From the NCBI RefSeq assembly GCF_000972845.2, contig NC_040022.1:15293403-15357402 (forward strand): a stretch of DNA of 64,000 bases, in the 5' to 3' direction. Shown piece after piece: positions 47,225-58,927 of the stretch; position 1 is the first letter of the stretch, and the number at the start of each line of letters is the position of its first letter. The stretch is from Larimichthys crocea. Lineage: Eukaryota > Chordata > Actinopteri > Sciaenidae. A program made the position numbers and the translations under genes. The notes under the pieces were generated by a model, which saw nothing but the letters and a program-made list of their open reading frames with translations, searched no databases and had not been told where the DNA came from.

Positions 47225-50202
47225 CTAACGTCCTCCACTAGCATTCACCAGACCATGGAAGTCTTCCCAGGCTCTGTGCACAAAAAAAGGATGCAGCACT
47301 TCACCATTCACACTAAACAAAACAAGCGGTTTAGATATTTATGGGATTTTCAGTGGGGAAGTCACAAATGTATCATTTTGCCACAAAAGCACATGAAATA
47401 TGATGGAGGTGCACACATGGCTGAATTTTACTTGCATCTCGTTTGTAATATATAAATCAAACAACACTGAAAAACTTCATGCTGTTTTCTGTATATGTTG
47501 TTTTGTGTATATGTTGTAATGATTAGGGATGCACCGAAATGAAAATTGGCCGAAACCGAAGCCGAATAAAAATGAAATGGTTGGCCGAATACCAAAACCG
47601 AATATGAAATGAGGTTGTTAAATTTTTCACTATTTTTTTACTATTGCATAAATAGCCTATAATAAATTTGTAGACTTGTTTTTTCAAAGAAAGTAAATGT
47701 TTATTTAATATTCTTCAAATATTCCAGTAGAATTTCCAGTTAGTATAATTATTATTTCATTTATACTGTTAGAAAGCCCATGTTGTTTTAATCACTGTTA
47801 ATTTGTTCTTGAAAGAAATACTATTTAGTTTTATTAATACTATTTAGTTTTATTATATTTCCGGTGAATTTCCATTTTTCCCACGTTTCAATTGCGTCAC
47901 GCCACTATTCGGCTTTACTATTCGGCCACTTCACCGAAAGCTGAAATGCACTTTTGGGCCATTTTCGGCCGAAAATTTTCGGTGGTGAATTTTCGGTGCA
48001 TCCCTGGTAATGATGTTAATCATAAATGCCAAACAAAATTAATAGCATACTCCAAAGCAGCACTGCAACTAACGATTAATGTTTTTACATCTGTTATTAG
48101 TCCAATCAAAACTCCAAAACCTAAAATGATTCAAATTAGACTCACAGAAGCCGAAACAAGCAAACATTTCAAATTTGTGCTTGTTAAAAAGCAATAAATT
48201 ATGATCTGTTCTGTTTAAATCATGAGAACCATCAACACTGTTTTATAGAAATTGACTGTTGAAGCAACATTCATGCATTGTAGTTTAGGAATAATCCCAC
48301 AGTGCCTCCTAGGTGAGAAGATTTTGTGAGCAATGCCTACATTTGTGTGTGAGATAGAGAGGTTGAAGAGAAAATAATAAAACGAAGAGACATACATACT
48401 TAATGCTGTCTGTGTGAGTCTTGTACTCCATGATGGTGTTGGGAGGCAGGTTGAGGACTCGGCGCAGGGTGTCTCTGATGCGGGCAGTGGTCGCCTGGTC
48501 ACTAGCAGTTTTGTTCCAGATGGAGATGATGTCCTCCTGGAGACGAGAAGCAGAGATGGCATGTGTGAGTGTGCTGAAGGAGGCAGCGTGTTTTGAGGTG
48601 AAAAACAGGTGTGGGTCTGTTTGTGAGTTTTACCTGGAAGCGTACTGACACCACAGCCCCGCAGATCTCCTCTCCTACCATGAACTGCTCCCCAAGCATG
48701 GCCAGGATCAGGTTCTCCCAGCACCGGGATGCCAGACCTTTCCTAAGCCGAATGATCCACTTCCCACCCATCTTATTGGCATCGTCCTAAACACAACACA
48801 GGCAAGATTTCAGAATAACTCGATAAAAAAGATCAAATGCATTACAAAACAAGTACCCACCTCCCACATGGGTTTAATCCCCTCCTTGAAGAGGTGGAAG
48901 TCACTATGGCCTGTTAGGTCACCTGGCCGGATCATGTGACTATAGAAACGCCAGAACTGCTCCACCTTGCGAAGGAAAAGAAATGTTTTATCATCAAGTA
49001 TGGAAGAATGAGTCAGCGTGATCTTATATTCTTAGATCAGGTTTGTGTCTGACTGAGGCGATACCCGCCTGCGTGAGGTCATAAAGATCAACATACCGAG
49101 GCGAAGCTGCCAATCTGTTTAATGTTCTGTTCGTAGCTCTGAGTACTGGCTGGTCTCCCTGGGGTGCGTCTGGAGTACCAGAAGGTGTAGTTGTATTGAA
49201 GAGGATGCTCTCCTGCCCCCGGCACCACCATCTGTAGTAAACAAGACAGTGACTTAGCTCCCTGCAATTAACTTGGAGGCTTCTGTAAACACATGAGTCA
49301 CTCTTTAATAGGATAATCACCTTTTTCTTGGAGATGCTCTGTTCCTTGTCTTCGTCCTCGTTTTTTTCCTTCTCACTGTCTTTCGGTGAGCCTTGGTCCT
49401 GATCGTGGTCTCCACTGTCATCATCTTTCAGACTGAATTTGACAGGAACAGGAAGCAAAACAAATGTTACATTTGAGTTAAGGGCCGGTGACAACTCGCT
49501 ACAACAAACAAAAAAAACAAAGGTGTTGAGTCAACCTGGTGATTTTGGAGGCTGTTGAACCGTACTGTGTTACAGTGACGGGTATTTCTAATATTTACTG
49601 TGTCTTCATTAATATAAATACATTTTAGCTCGGTAACGTTGCAGCTACTAAGCTGTCAGCTGAGTGTGTTTATCTGTGTTCACTGTAAAGCTGTATGCTT
49701 GTAATTACGCACACGTACAAACCAGCACTGCACGCACACTGCCATGAACGTAAATAGCCTACAACACACAGTCAGCTATGTGCCCGTACTCCAAGGCCAT
49801 GGGAGTCCAGTCTGAGCCCGACACTGCGCGCACCTTCCACCGCCTCCCAGCAACTACCACACCGAGGATTCGGGGCCTGTCCGGCTTCCGCCATGCTAAG
49901 CTAAAGGTAGCAACACAGCTCATTCCCCTTCATAAAATGCTACATAACGTATGTTTTCTCTCCCATTCGTTAGAAATGCACCCGTGTGTGTGAACCTAGC
50001 TTTCATGCGGGGTTATAACCGCAGACAGAGCATGCAGGACCATGCAATAAAGCTGACACACCTCTCTTTTAACACGCAACAGCTTTCATTAACCACACGC
50101 TTTGCCCTGTAGATTTGCAGCCACTGCATGAGAGAGTCCACTCCCTGCTGGATATGCCACAGAAACTTTAGGATTTACTCACGCGTCAAATTTGTTGTTC
50201 AT
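47225..50202 (-). CDS. eif4e2: Eukaryotic translation initiation factor 4E type 2 (4EHP)
   Basis: 4EHP binds the mRNA cap but not eIF4G productively, and represses translation with GIGYF1/2, ZNF598 and miRNA complexes. Exons (transcript order): 50183-50202, 49321-49432, 49097-49231, 48861-48965, 48634-48786, 48400-48536, 47225-47273; phases match, 236 aa. Starts MNNKFDALKDDDSGDHDQ like its orthologs, then an acidic/lysine-rich segment. Cap-binding residues are within HPLQYNYTFWYSRRTPGRP (Trp about 62 or Tyr) and GIKPMWEDDANK (Trp about 123). The core WIIRLRKGLASRCWENLILA and ICGAVVSVRFQEDIISIWNK is nearly unchanged from mammals. It ends KAWEDFHGLVNASGGR, as in one of the known C-terminal isoforms. 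A hAT MITE lies in the last intron. The promoter upstream of 50202 is CpG-rich (around 50260-50300) with CACGTG. Confidence 0.97.
47516..48014. mobile_element. hAT-type MITE with 8-bp target-site duplication
   Basis: The element spans 47524-48006 (483 bp). It begins TAGGGATGCACCGAAATG and ends TTTTCGGTGCATCCCTG, a terminal inverted repeat of about 16-18 bases with mismatch at the outer base. The sub-terminal parts are rich in GGCCGAAA/TTTCGGCC steps. It is flanked by a perfect 8-base duplication GTAATGAT (47516-47523 and 48007-48014), the hallmark length for hAT transposases. It has no transposase frame. It is in the last intron of eif4e2. Confidence 0.93.
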
Positions 50203-50560
50203 TATTTTCTAGGTGGGAGTCTTTCGGAGTCCGACCACAGCCTCCTGAATTCCGCAGGAACGGCGGCGCGCACCTCACGTGTACGCGCACGGCATGAGCG
50301 TGGTCAGCTCAGGAGTGACACACAGAAGATTTAAAGCTTTCTGCCACATTTATTCCCTGGACACATGCATGATGCAAACATATAAAAGGTGGGGAAAAAT
50401 ATGAGACACGTCATGTTTTAACATTTTATTCATCATATCTCATACAGCTGACTCCCATACATAATAAATAAAGAGTCCAGTACCACTCAAATCAGTTAAT
50501 TACAGCTTTGTAAAAGAAACTCTGTGACTTCGACACACAGACGTGGGTGCGAGCAGGCAG

Positions 50561-50612
<52 letters not shown>

Positions 50613-51914
50613 CACACAACGCAAAAAAAAAAAGGACTGGCAGCTTCTTCATATGAATCGGCCACCTCTGATATGCCGCAGGCCGCGTTTCATCCCTTCC
50701 ATCCCGTCCGCTTGTCATCTTGTTCTCGCGGCAACTTCAAAAGCGCGGCTCTGTTCAGGTCCAAGCAGAGCTGTGGACCGAGTCTGGGGGGTGGGGGGCA
50801 AAAACAGGGGCTGTGATGGAGGATGGAGTCAGGAAGTAAGTGGACTTCTTTAGGTCCAGCTTGACTTTAGTGTTAGTCAGGATGGTGAGCAGGTTTAAGG
50901 GAAGAGGGGCTGAGGAAAACCCTGTGTCTGGGTTAACAGAAGTTAGGTAAGGAGCAGAGTGTCTGTGGGTGAGGCATAGGAGGAAAGCTCTGGCATGGTG
51001 GGGTATGGCACGGTATGGTGTGGTGTGGTTTGGTTGGCTCTGCTGTCGGAGACCATCCCCTCGTCCCTTGCCCCCTGTGCCTCTGTGAGGACCTTCATGA
51101 GAGGGCCCTTTGTTCCAGGCCGGCAGGCGCACCAGTGAGTGAATGAGCAAGAGCAGCGGCGGCCCTCTTCAATGGCGGCTGTTTGTTTACACCAGCCAGT
51201 CCCGTCATACTTCATTAGCAGCCCAGCCCACCGACAACCTCTGATGTCCTAATCGCCGATGAGTGTGTGGCTGCCCATCAGCCCTGAGCCTCAGCGGTTC
51301 AGGATAAAAGGGGTCTCCAGGATCCCCGACACAAACATTCCCACTAAATCTGCCTGCCTGCCTGCCTTCTCAGCCACTGGTGGTATGCATACATACATAC
51401 ATACACATACATCCACAGACATACATCCTCCATGGTGAGGGTGGATGGGAGAACTGTTTTCCTTTCATCGTGGGCCAAGAGGCACAGGGAGGTGAGGCGA
51501 CGTCAGTGGAGCAGCAACAGTCCCAGAGAACTAGCTCTGCATCACAGAGATGTGAGAGATCTGCCGCCCAGAAAGACACATGACGGATTATTATTCAGTG
51601 CTGCCATCTTCTGACCTCGGTCACACTTAAAAATACAGATTTATGGTAGACATAAGGGATTTTTTAGCACAACATAATAGGATTTTGTGTTGGTTTTACG
51701 GTTTAATCCTAAAAAAGGCTTTTTTAGTTTTAACTGTATTAGTATTATTACAAACTATTCATCATGTTTTCCACTATAGCCTAATTTTTGTGATGATATT
51801 TTGTGACTGTGACATGTTTTTGATGCTCATGTTTCATTGTGTTGTGCTTTTATTTTGAAGTTTCTGTGTTAAAGGTGCAGCATCCTTCAGAGGCTGGCTA
51901 TCTACAGTATGTGT
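50203..51914. other. eif4e2 5' region and capn10 3' flank
   Basis: CpG-rich sequence at about 50230-50310 is the likely eif4e2 promoter/5' UTR. A (CA)n microsatellite is at 50561-50611. A GC-rich, non-repetitive block at about 51100-51310 (with TGTTTAC and ATTAG steps) contrasts with its surroundings and could be a UTR or regulatory element. No coding exon was recognised. The capn10 3' UTR on the minus strand starts at 51914. Confidence 0.5.
50561..50611. repeat. (CA)n microsatellite
   Basis: About 25 CA units, followed by an A-rich run. Confidence 0.95.
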
Positions 51915-54900
51915 CTAGTTCTCATTGGATGACTGATAAAAGTTCAGCCCCATTGTGGAGTACATATAGGTTGTATTTTTACACATTCTGTAAACAGCAT
52001 GTTGGATGCCCTGTGTTACTGGTGAAATAAAACCAGCTAGTGTTGCTGAGTTTTTCAATGAACTGACCTCCTGAATGGCACTTCCCAGCCTCTCCTGACT
52101 TTTCACCACTTTCCTGAAAGAGAAACACATCCATTATTATTTCTGATACCTGAATGATACATGAAGCTACTGCATAATCATGTTGTACTTTAGACAAAGG
52201 AACAGAGCCGACCTGTGTATTCTGCGAGCCAGACTGAGGGTGAAGTTTGCAGAGCAGTCAGGCTGATAAGTGGACGGCACTATGGTGTAAGCTCCAGGAG
52301 AAAGACAGCAGGCTAGACTGACATCCTGGGTGTAGCAGTGAGGGACACAACTGGCCACGGGATCCTCGTCCCTGGGTAATGTCTGCTCAGATTCTCCATC
52401 TCGGAACTGGAAAGACAGAGAAGATCAAATGCTGCAAATGACTTAAAGAAGGGAATGTTCACAAAGGCAAACAACCCACAACTCAAAATGACACTGGTGT
52501 TGTCCCTACATGTTTGACTGACCTTATAAATGTGGAAGCCAATAGGTTGCAGGTCAGTTTCAGGGTGGCTCTGGTGCAGGGTTATCCTGACATTAACTCC
52601 TGATGTCACCGCTGACTCATCACACACTGTAAAAGGGAAGCGCGGGTTCTGCCAGTGAGACAGGAAGTTTCTGCTTCCTCCGGCCGTCCTTCCCTCCACC
52701 CACGAGCCCCGGAAATAACTGGTGTCCCACTCTCCATCTGTTGTTAATGGCAGTGAAGGTGCTGGGATTTTCAGGGCACTGAGGAGGAAACCAACATTGT
52801 TATGTCATTAATAATTAAATTAGGAACGTAGTAAATTTTCTGATCACGGCACTTTCACAAGGTGAAACACGGAAGTTGGAAAATCCATTCTAGTGGACAG
52901 TGTGTTGGGGAACAGCTGGAAGTGTGACTTCGACAGTCTAAAATGATTAAAAAGTTGAATTTATTAGTTGATCCTTTTAAAACTTTTTTTTTTTAATTGA
53001 CCAGCAGATGTCGCCATTTATTCATATTCATGGGACATCAGGGAGTTAGGAAAGTTTGTGTGCAGCATTTTTAGATAGCTAAGATAGTACTGTTGACTTT
53101 CTCCAGGCACTCACCTGAGAGATGTGAAAGAGGAAGAAAAGACCCTGATGAGAAAGCGGGCCTCAGCTCCTGGCTGGTATGTGCTGGCGATCAGCAGGTA
53201 GTACCCAGACTCGAGCTGTCCATGGAGGACTACCTCTCTCTCGTACGCGTGGCAGTGAGTAGAAGCACAAGGGGGTTTGTTCAACATCCGGCTTAGATTA
53301 AAACGCTTCTTCTCCACCTGATGACAGAAAAACACCAGCAACATGATGCAAACAAGTTCAAACGAGTACGAATGTTGTTCTCCTTCCATAACTGAGGGCG
53401 CAGACCTTCCACATGTGTAGAGCGATAGCCTGGTAATGCTGGTGCTTTGTGTTCTTGCTATCCTCTAGTGGCTTTTGTGCATATTTCTCCGTGCTTCTCC
53501 ATTTTCTATGCTGTAGCAGGGATACCAGCACCTCTCCTCTCTCACACACTTTGAGCCAAAACTTTGGGTTGCTGCCGTAATTGCTGCTGTTCCGGCTGCC
53601 ACCCGCTGAGTGGCCTTTTATCCACCGACCAGCCAGCTGATGGTTGTGTGTCAGCAGATTTCCTGTCGGGAAAAGAGGAGAGTTGTCAGTTGTCGACACT
53701 GTGGAGGTCGCAGTCACTCTAAGTTTAAAACTTTCATTAGCTTAATAAGGGAATTACCGGTATAGATGCTCTTTAGGTGCCCCTCATCACTGATGGGGTA
53801 GCCCACTGTGACATCATCAAATTGGGAAAGGAATTCGGTCTCATCCAACCAGAATTCGCCCTCAGCCACCCTGGCTTGTAAGTCCAAAGCAGAAACAGGG
53901 TCGACAGAACTCCAACCAGCACCACTGCGGAGAAATACATGTATTAAGTGAAGGCATCCAAGGGCTAGAGGGTGGATATTTGGATTCAGAACTCTCTAGA
54001 GGTTACACACACTTGTATCTATGACATATCAGGAGGCATATATGCCTACCTCCCTATCCAGTCCCCACCCCAGCAGCATCTTCCCCAGGGGTTTCTGATC
54101 CTGAGCAGCAGTACTTCACTCTCTGACACCGTCTTCACAGCCAACCATTCCATGACGGTCAGCGCATGGTACTCACCCAGCTCACTGGCACCTGAAACAG
54201 TCAGCAAGGTCATCAGGGCATGTGATACAGGATCAAAACAACTTGTATCTGCAAGAAAGCTTCTTTTTTCTGACCTCCGGGGCTGCTGTGAGTGGAGCAG
54301 CTGATTGCACACTGGTCTTTCACTGGGTACAGGAGGTTGAGGTCCAGCCTTCTCCTCCTGACCTGGTCACTGTCCTGTTCTGGTCTCTGCTCCTCCTCTG
54401 ACCCAAAGTCTCCCAAGCTCCAGCGCTCCGCCAGGCCCCCAGTCAAATCCACCAGGGCCTCGGACACCTGCCCTGCCCAAAGTCGCTCATAGGAGCTGTG
54501 AAGCCTAAAGAAGGAAAGGAAATGGAATTTCCAAACTTGATCAAATCTGCTGCTGGGAATGTTTTAAAAGGTAAGTGAAACCTTCCAAAAACTCTGACCA
54601 GAGCTATCTTCTAAATCAAGTTCAAGGTCAAGGTCAAGCTGAGAGATAAGAGGAGTTTCTGTGCCCCCTCATCCAGCAGGTTCTCATGGATCGTGGCTGC
54701 TGCTGTGGTCCTGCATGACGTCCACTACACATATTATTCCTGTCATTGCTACCATATCTCCAATTACAGTTTATAGTTAGTTAATGTTTTGCTGCTGCTG
54801 TGCATCTGTCTCTCCCTATCTCTCTCTATTTATCTGTCTAATATTGAATTGAATTAAGAAAGGGAAATTCCACAGGTTACTTACTTAGCATAGGCCTTCT

Positions 54901-55837
54901 CCAACAGGGCTACCCAAAAGGCAGTGGGAGAGTGGCAGCGTGAGAAGCAGAGAGTGGAATTGATACAGGGCAAGCGGTCATCAATTGTCACCTCTGTCCA
55001 GTCTCCCTGCTGCCAAAACCGAAACTGGAAGGAGCCCCTGTACCTGCTGTCAGCCCACTGGGGCTGGTCTGGAGGGAACACCTACAGACAGTCACAGACT
55101 AAGTCAGTACAACAGTGTAGGACATCAAATAGATAACGTGCTTGTTCAGAGCAAACATAGGCTACCTTGTTCAGTAGGTGTTTGTTCTTAAGCAAGAAGG
55201 CACAGGCACAAAGAAACCAGCAGTCTCCCAATAAGCCTTGCTTTGCATGACCCAGGTTGATGTTGTCAGGGAAGAGAACTGGCGACTGGCAGATCTCCTG
55301 GAGGTATGAACCAGATATAAAAGGAGGAGATATGCTGACTTACAGATAACATGCGATAAAGCTGGGAATTTAGTTTTGGGAAGTTTAATAAGCATAGACA
55401 AAGAAAACTCAATAAATCTAAATAAACAGCTTGACCCAGACGTTGTTATCATGGAGGCCAGGCCTTCTTACTGTATTGTTTTGTCACACAACATTGTGTC
55501 AAGATTAAAGATATCAAACACGTGACGGTGGGAAATTCTTCTTTAGCAGAACTAATCCACCTGTGACAGGCGATGCGACTCACGATCTCTGGTCACGAGC
55601 CAGAGATGTAGATAAAAAAACCCGGAACAAAAGCTCGTGGAATTTACTGCAGCCCTTCTCCTTTACCCATGACACCTCGAGTCTAACCTGTGGCCGTAGC
55701 CAGATGATGTCACCCTGCAGCCTGGCGATGGGCGTGGAGCTGTCACAGAACAGGGACGTGTCCTCAGAGGGGAAGTCCGGGTCCTCAAACAGAGCCTCGC
55801 CTCCACTCGGACTCTCTGTCCTGCACTCTTCTTTCAT
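51915..55837 (-). CDS. capn10: Calpain-10
   Basis: An atypical calpain cysteine protease without a penta-EF-hand domain, linked in mammals to insulin secretion and type 2 diabetes risk. Exons (transcript order): 55688-55837, 55166-55297, 54885-55081, 54275-54504, 54050-54191, 53758-53924, 53406-53662, 53115-53317, 52523-52778, 52213-52406, 51915-52113; phases match, 708 aa against 672 in human. Protease triad: [11 protein letters not shown] (Cys about 76), GEYHALTV (His about 245), LRIRNPWGR (Asn about 270). Two tandem calpain C2-like domains follow, each starting with a GSW/GRW..SAGGSRN or TAGGSRN motif and containing [11 protein letters not shown] or PIGFHIYK. The C-terminus reads on past the usual end for about 40 residues; a GTCAGT donor after QEV/GAG could instead lead to another exon. 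The ATG exon extends upstream to 55934; a non-coding first exon ends at 56549 (donor GTGAG). Confidence 0.96.
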
Positions 55838-55964
55838 GGCTTCTGTTTCTTTTCCAACCTGGTTCGTACCTCAACGGGTGAAATCTCAGCCAGCTGTCAC
55901 CATCCTCACTGCCACCTTCACACCTGTACTGCACCTAAAAACAAAAGTAACAAGACCACACATA

Positions 55965-56105
55965 TAATATATATATATATATTATATATATATATATAAT
56001 ATTATATATTATATATATATACACTCATATATATATATATATATATATATATAGATATATATATATAATACCACTCATATATATATATATATTATATACA
56101 CACAC

Positions 56106-56182
<77 letters not shown>

Positions 56183-56360
56183 TGAATATCTGGGGTGTTG
56201 TGTCATGTATTCCGAGAAAACTATCGTTCACCTTCCCTCATGTGGCAAAATATACATTTAATATGTTAATGTTTCATTTGTAGAAGTTATATATATATAT
56301 AATATATATATATATATTATATATATATATATATATCTATATATATATATATATAGTGTT
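55965..56360. repeat. AT-dinucleotide repeat cluster in capn10 5' intron
   Basis: Long (AT)n runs at about 55968-56100, 56108-56180 and 56290-56356, broken by CACTCAT and CACACCACAC patches and one unique segment. The tract sits between the non-coding first exon and the ATG exon of capn10. The YI-repeat reading frame through it is only the repeat translated. Confidence 0.95.
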
Positions 56361-56548
56361 ACATCATTGTAGGGTTATCTTGTGGGGAAAACATGCTTGA
56401 TAAGCACAAATCCATATTTTAATGGTCAGGTTACCCACTTATTAAAACAACCGTGATAACAGGGGAATACAAAGAAAAGCTGAATGAGTATGTCGTTACA
56501 ATCAGAGCAGGTGAGTGTGTGTCTCTGTCCCGTGTCTCTGTGTCTCAC

Positions 56549-56850
56549 CTGTCTCCTCTTTGAAGCATCTGTCCTCGCGCAGGTTTCATCTTTTATAACA
56601 GCAGCTAACCGTTAGCTTCAGCTAGCTTGCACTGCACAGACGTGTCTCCGCTTCATCATATCACGGTTTGTAGAAACACCAGCACGGTCACGACCCGATC
56701 ATTATCGACAAAACATGACAGATTTCGCTCTGACTGTCAGTTCCGAATAACACAGACAACATTTCATCCCGCTGAGTGTGAAAACACGCAGTCTCTTCCG
56801 CCTGGACATCCAGCAGCTGAGCTCATTCATAAAGTGAATCCTTCCTGAGC
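56549..56850 (-). promoter_or_regulatory. capn10 non-coding first exon and promoter region
   Basis: On the minus strand a good donor (GAGACAG|GTGAGAC) ends an exon at 56549, upstream of the ATG exon whose acceptor (TTTTTAG) lies at 55940-55935. The region 56560-56850 has moderate CpG content and includes GGAAGAG and GCTAGC steps but no TATA box, like a housekeeping promoter. The transcription start is not determined. Confidence 0.45.
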
Positions 56851-57140
56851 TGAACACTACCGCCACCTACCGGCGGAGCTGGGAACTACACGCGTGATTT
56901 GTTTGTATATTCTGACCCTTTCTGACTCAAGTAAAAGTACTAAAACTGCGGTATTAGTACTTTTACTTTACTGTGAAAACACTACACTACAAGTAAAAGT
57001 CCTGCACTCAAAACCTTACCAAAGTAAAAGTACTAGGGTTAAATATTACCAGCAACGTTTAAAGTATCAAAACTGTTTGCCTGTTTGTTTGTTTGTTGTT
57101 GTTTTTGTCTATTGTAGAGGCTGACTGATACTTCTGTCTG

Positions 57141-57271
57141 TTCGTTGTGGGGTTTTGCCCTTTTATTCTTCTGTAGTGTATATTACACTTTCTGCTGCTG
57201 TAACAAGTAAATTTCCCCATTGTGGGATCAATAAAGTATAATCTAATCTAATCTAATCTAATCTAATCTAG
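57141..57271 (+). mobile_element. 3' tail of a short non-LTR retroelement with (TCTAA)n end
   Basis: A stretch with CTGCTGCTGTAACAAGTAAA and then ATTTCCCCATTGTGGGATCA, with AATAAAG after it and a tandem (ATCTA)n run at 57238-57271. This matches the familiar 3' terminus of fish LINE/SINE copies, which end in 'GGGATCAATAAAG' plus short tandem repeats. The parent family cannot be fixed by eye. Confidence 0.6.
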
Positions 57272-57552
57272 TAAAGTACTCAGCAGAAAAATTGTCCCTG
57301 TCAGTGTTATATGTACTACACATATGTATTATCTACACTTATACTATCCAGTGTGATCAGATATAACAAGAACAATACTTTTTATGAAGCTTGTAATGTT
57401 TCAGTTTTTGTTGACACTGTCAGAGGTGTATTAATGTAACTATTATGTTTACTATTGAGGTTGTACTTTGCAGTAGTATTAAACTGGACTGCGTTATATT
57501 GAGAGGTGCTTCTAATATTTTGCCCGCACTGTTTACATACACAAGAGGGCCA

Positions 57553-57640
57553 TATCTTATCTTATCTTATCTTATCTTATCTTATCTTATCTTATCTTAT
57601 CTTATCTTATCTTATCTTATCTTATCTTATCTTATCTTAT
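57553..57640. repeat. (TTATC)n pentanucleotide array
   Basis: About 17 perfect copies of TTATC. Confidence 0.98.
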
Positions 57641-57686
57641 GATTATTATTACTGCTGCTAAGGTTAATTTCAGCTACTTTACACTG

Positions 57687-57736
57687 TTAGGTTAGGTTAG
57701 GTTAGGTTAGGTTAGGTTAGGTTAGGTTAGGTTAGG
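57687..57736. repeat. (TTAGG)n pentanucleotide array
   Basis: About ten perfect copies of TTAGG, 47 bases after the (TTATC)n array. The unit is the arthropod telomere motif, not vertebrate TTAGGG, so it is read as an ordinary internal satellite. Confidence 0.97.
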
Positions 57737-57737
57737 G

Positions 57738-58927
57738 GGAAAAAATTATATAGATAGTAGAGAACTATCTAATCAAAGCTCTGGCACTAGACAAATTGAA
57801 ATATTACTTTTGCTTCCTTTATTCCTTCTATATAATAAAATCATCAACAAATATAAGAATAAAACCATCATAGTGATCAGAATGAACCCAAAAGAACATA
57901 GACAAAATTGTTATTATAACATATAAAAGCCACTATAAATAACTATAAATAAAGGGTAATGGGAGGGTTTTGATTTTAGTTCGGAAAAAGAAGAAAAAAC
58001 AGCTATGCATTATATTCTGAAAGATCATCATATTTTTTTTACCACCGCTGTCCTGTAAGAATCATCTATCTCTAAAAACTCAACTGTTTTGTTTTCAGCT
58101 TTGTGATGAAGCATTTCCTAACCAGTCCTAGTGAGTTTTAAGTTAGGAAGTAGGAGACTTTCTTCAACTCATAACAATAATAAATCCTTTAGTCTACTAT
58201 ATATAAAAACACAGCAACTGTCAGACAAATGCAGTGGAGTAAAAAGTACAATATTTGTCTCTGATAGTCAAGTAGAAGTATAAAGTTGCATGTTCAAGGA
58301 CCTTAAAATTGTACTTGAGTAAATGTACTTAGTTACATTTGACTACTGATTGTTAGAAGCATGGTGCACTGATGCACTCTAATACAACAGCCCTCTATAG
58401 TAACCTTGTTGTAGTTTGTGGTGCTTTTGTGAATAGTGTTATATTCAGTGATGTTATATTGTTCTCATCCATTAGTCTTAATATCAGTGATTTAAACTAG
58501 ATATTAGAAATATGGTAGCTAAAGAAAACTCTAAAGAAAAGTTTCATTCATTTCATTAGACTTCACCACTTTTCACTTTCACTTTAGTTCACTTGTCTTC
58601 CTTTGCTGTTATATTTTTCACAATTTTTCTCCTTGTCCTATCATAGATAAACACAGAAACAGCAAATTATATAAAATAAAACCAATTTATTGTCATTCAG
58701 GTAAAGTCATACAAAAATATTCTGCTTATTAACTTTAAAATATCATATAAAATTCATCTTGTGTCATTGTGGCTTGAAGTTGATTTCCTCAGACGATCTG
58801 CTGCTTTATATTCTATTTAGAAAAACAAAAAGGAAAACATTAATTTAAATCACATAAAACTGTTGCATATTGACTCAGTATTGATGTCTGTTTGTTTTTA
58901 GCACAGAAAATTAATTTAAAAATGAAC
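57738..58927. other. Repeat remnant and chemokine 3' flank
   Basis: No gene recognised. It contains the right part of the interrupted repeat (about 58228-58350) and AT-rich sequence. Near 58816-58790 on the minus strand a TTTCTAAATAG acceptor precedes sequence that could be a fourth, almost wholly non-coding chemokine exon. A minus-strand AATAAA (TTTATT on plus) lies at about 58686-58691. Confidence 0.5.

Larger units (their letters stand above)
56920..58350. repeat. Interrupted copy of the 'AAGTAAAAGT' fish repeat with nested insertions
   Basis: The left part (about 56925-57045) has CAAGTAAAAGTACTAAAACT and CACTACAAGTAAAAGTCCTG. The right part (about 58228-58350) has CAGTGGAGTAAAAAGTACAA and ACTTGAGTAAATGTACTTAG, the known other end of the same repeat. 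Between them a 3' tail of a non-LTR element (57141-57271) and pentamer arrays interrupt it. The middle piece resumes near 57272 (GTAAAGTACTCAGCAG). No coding capacity remains. Confidence 0.55.

Noticed and set aside
50755..51150. 131-codon minus-strand frame between eif4e2 and capn10
   Set aside because: Low-complexity His/Pro/Thr-rich translation of a repetitive GGTATGG stretch; no family or splice context.
56025..56231. Open frame of alternating Tyr-Ile
   Set aside because: It is only the (AT)n microsatellite translated.
57687..57736. (TTAGG)n as an interstitial telomere
   Set aside because: Vertebrate telomeres are TTAGGG; this is a five-base unit beside other pentamer arrays.
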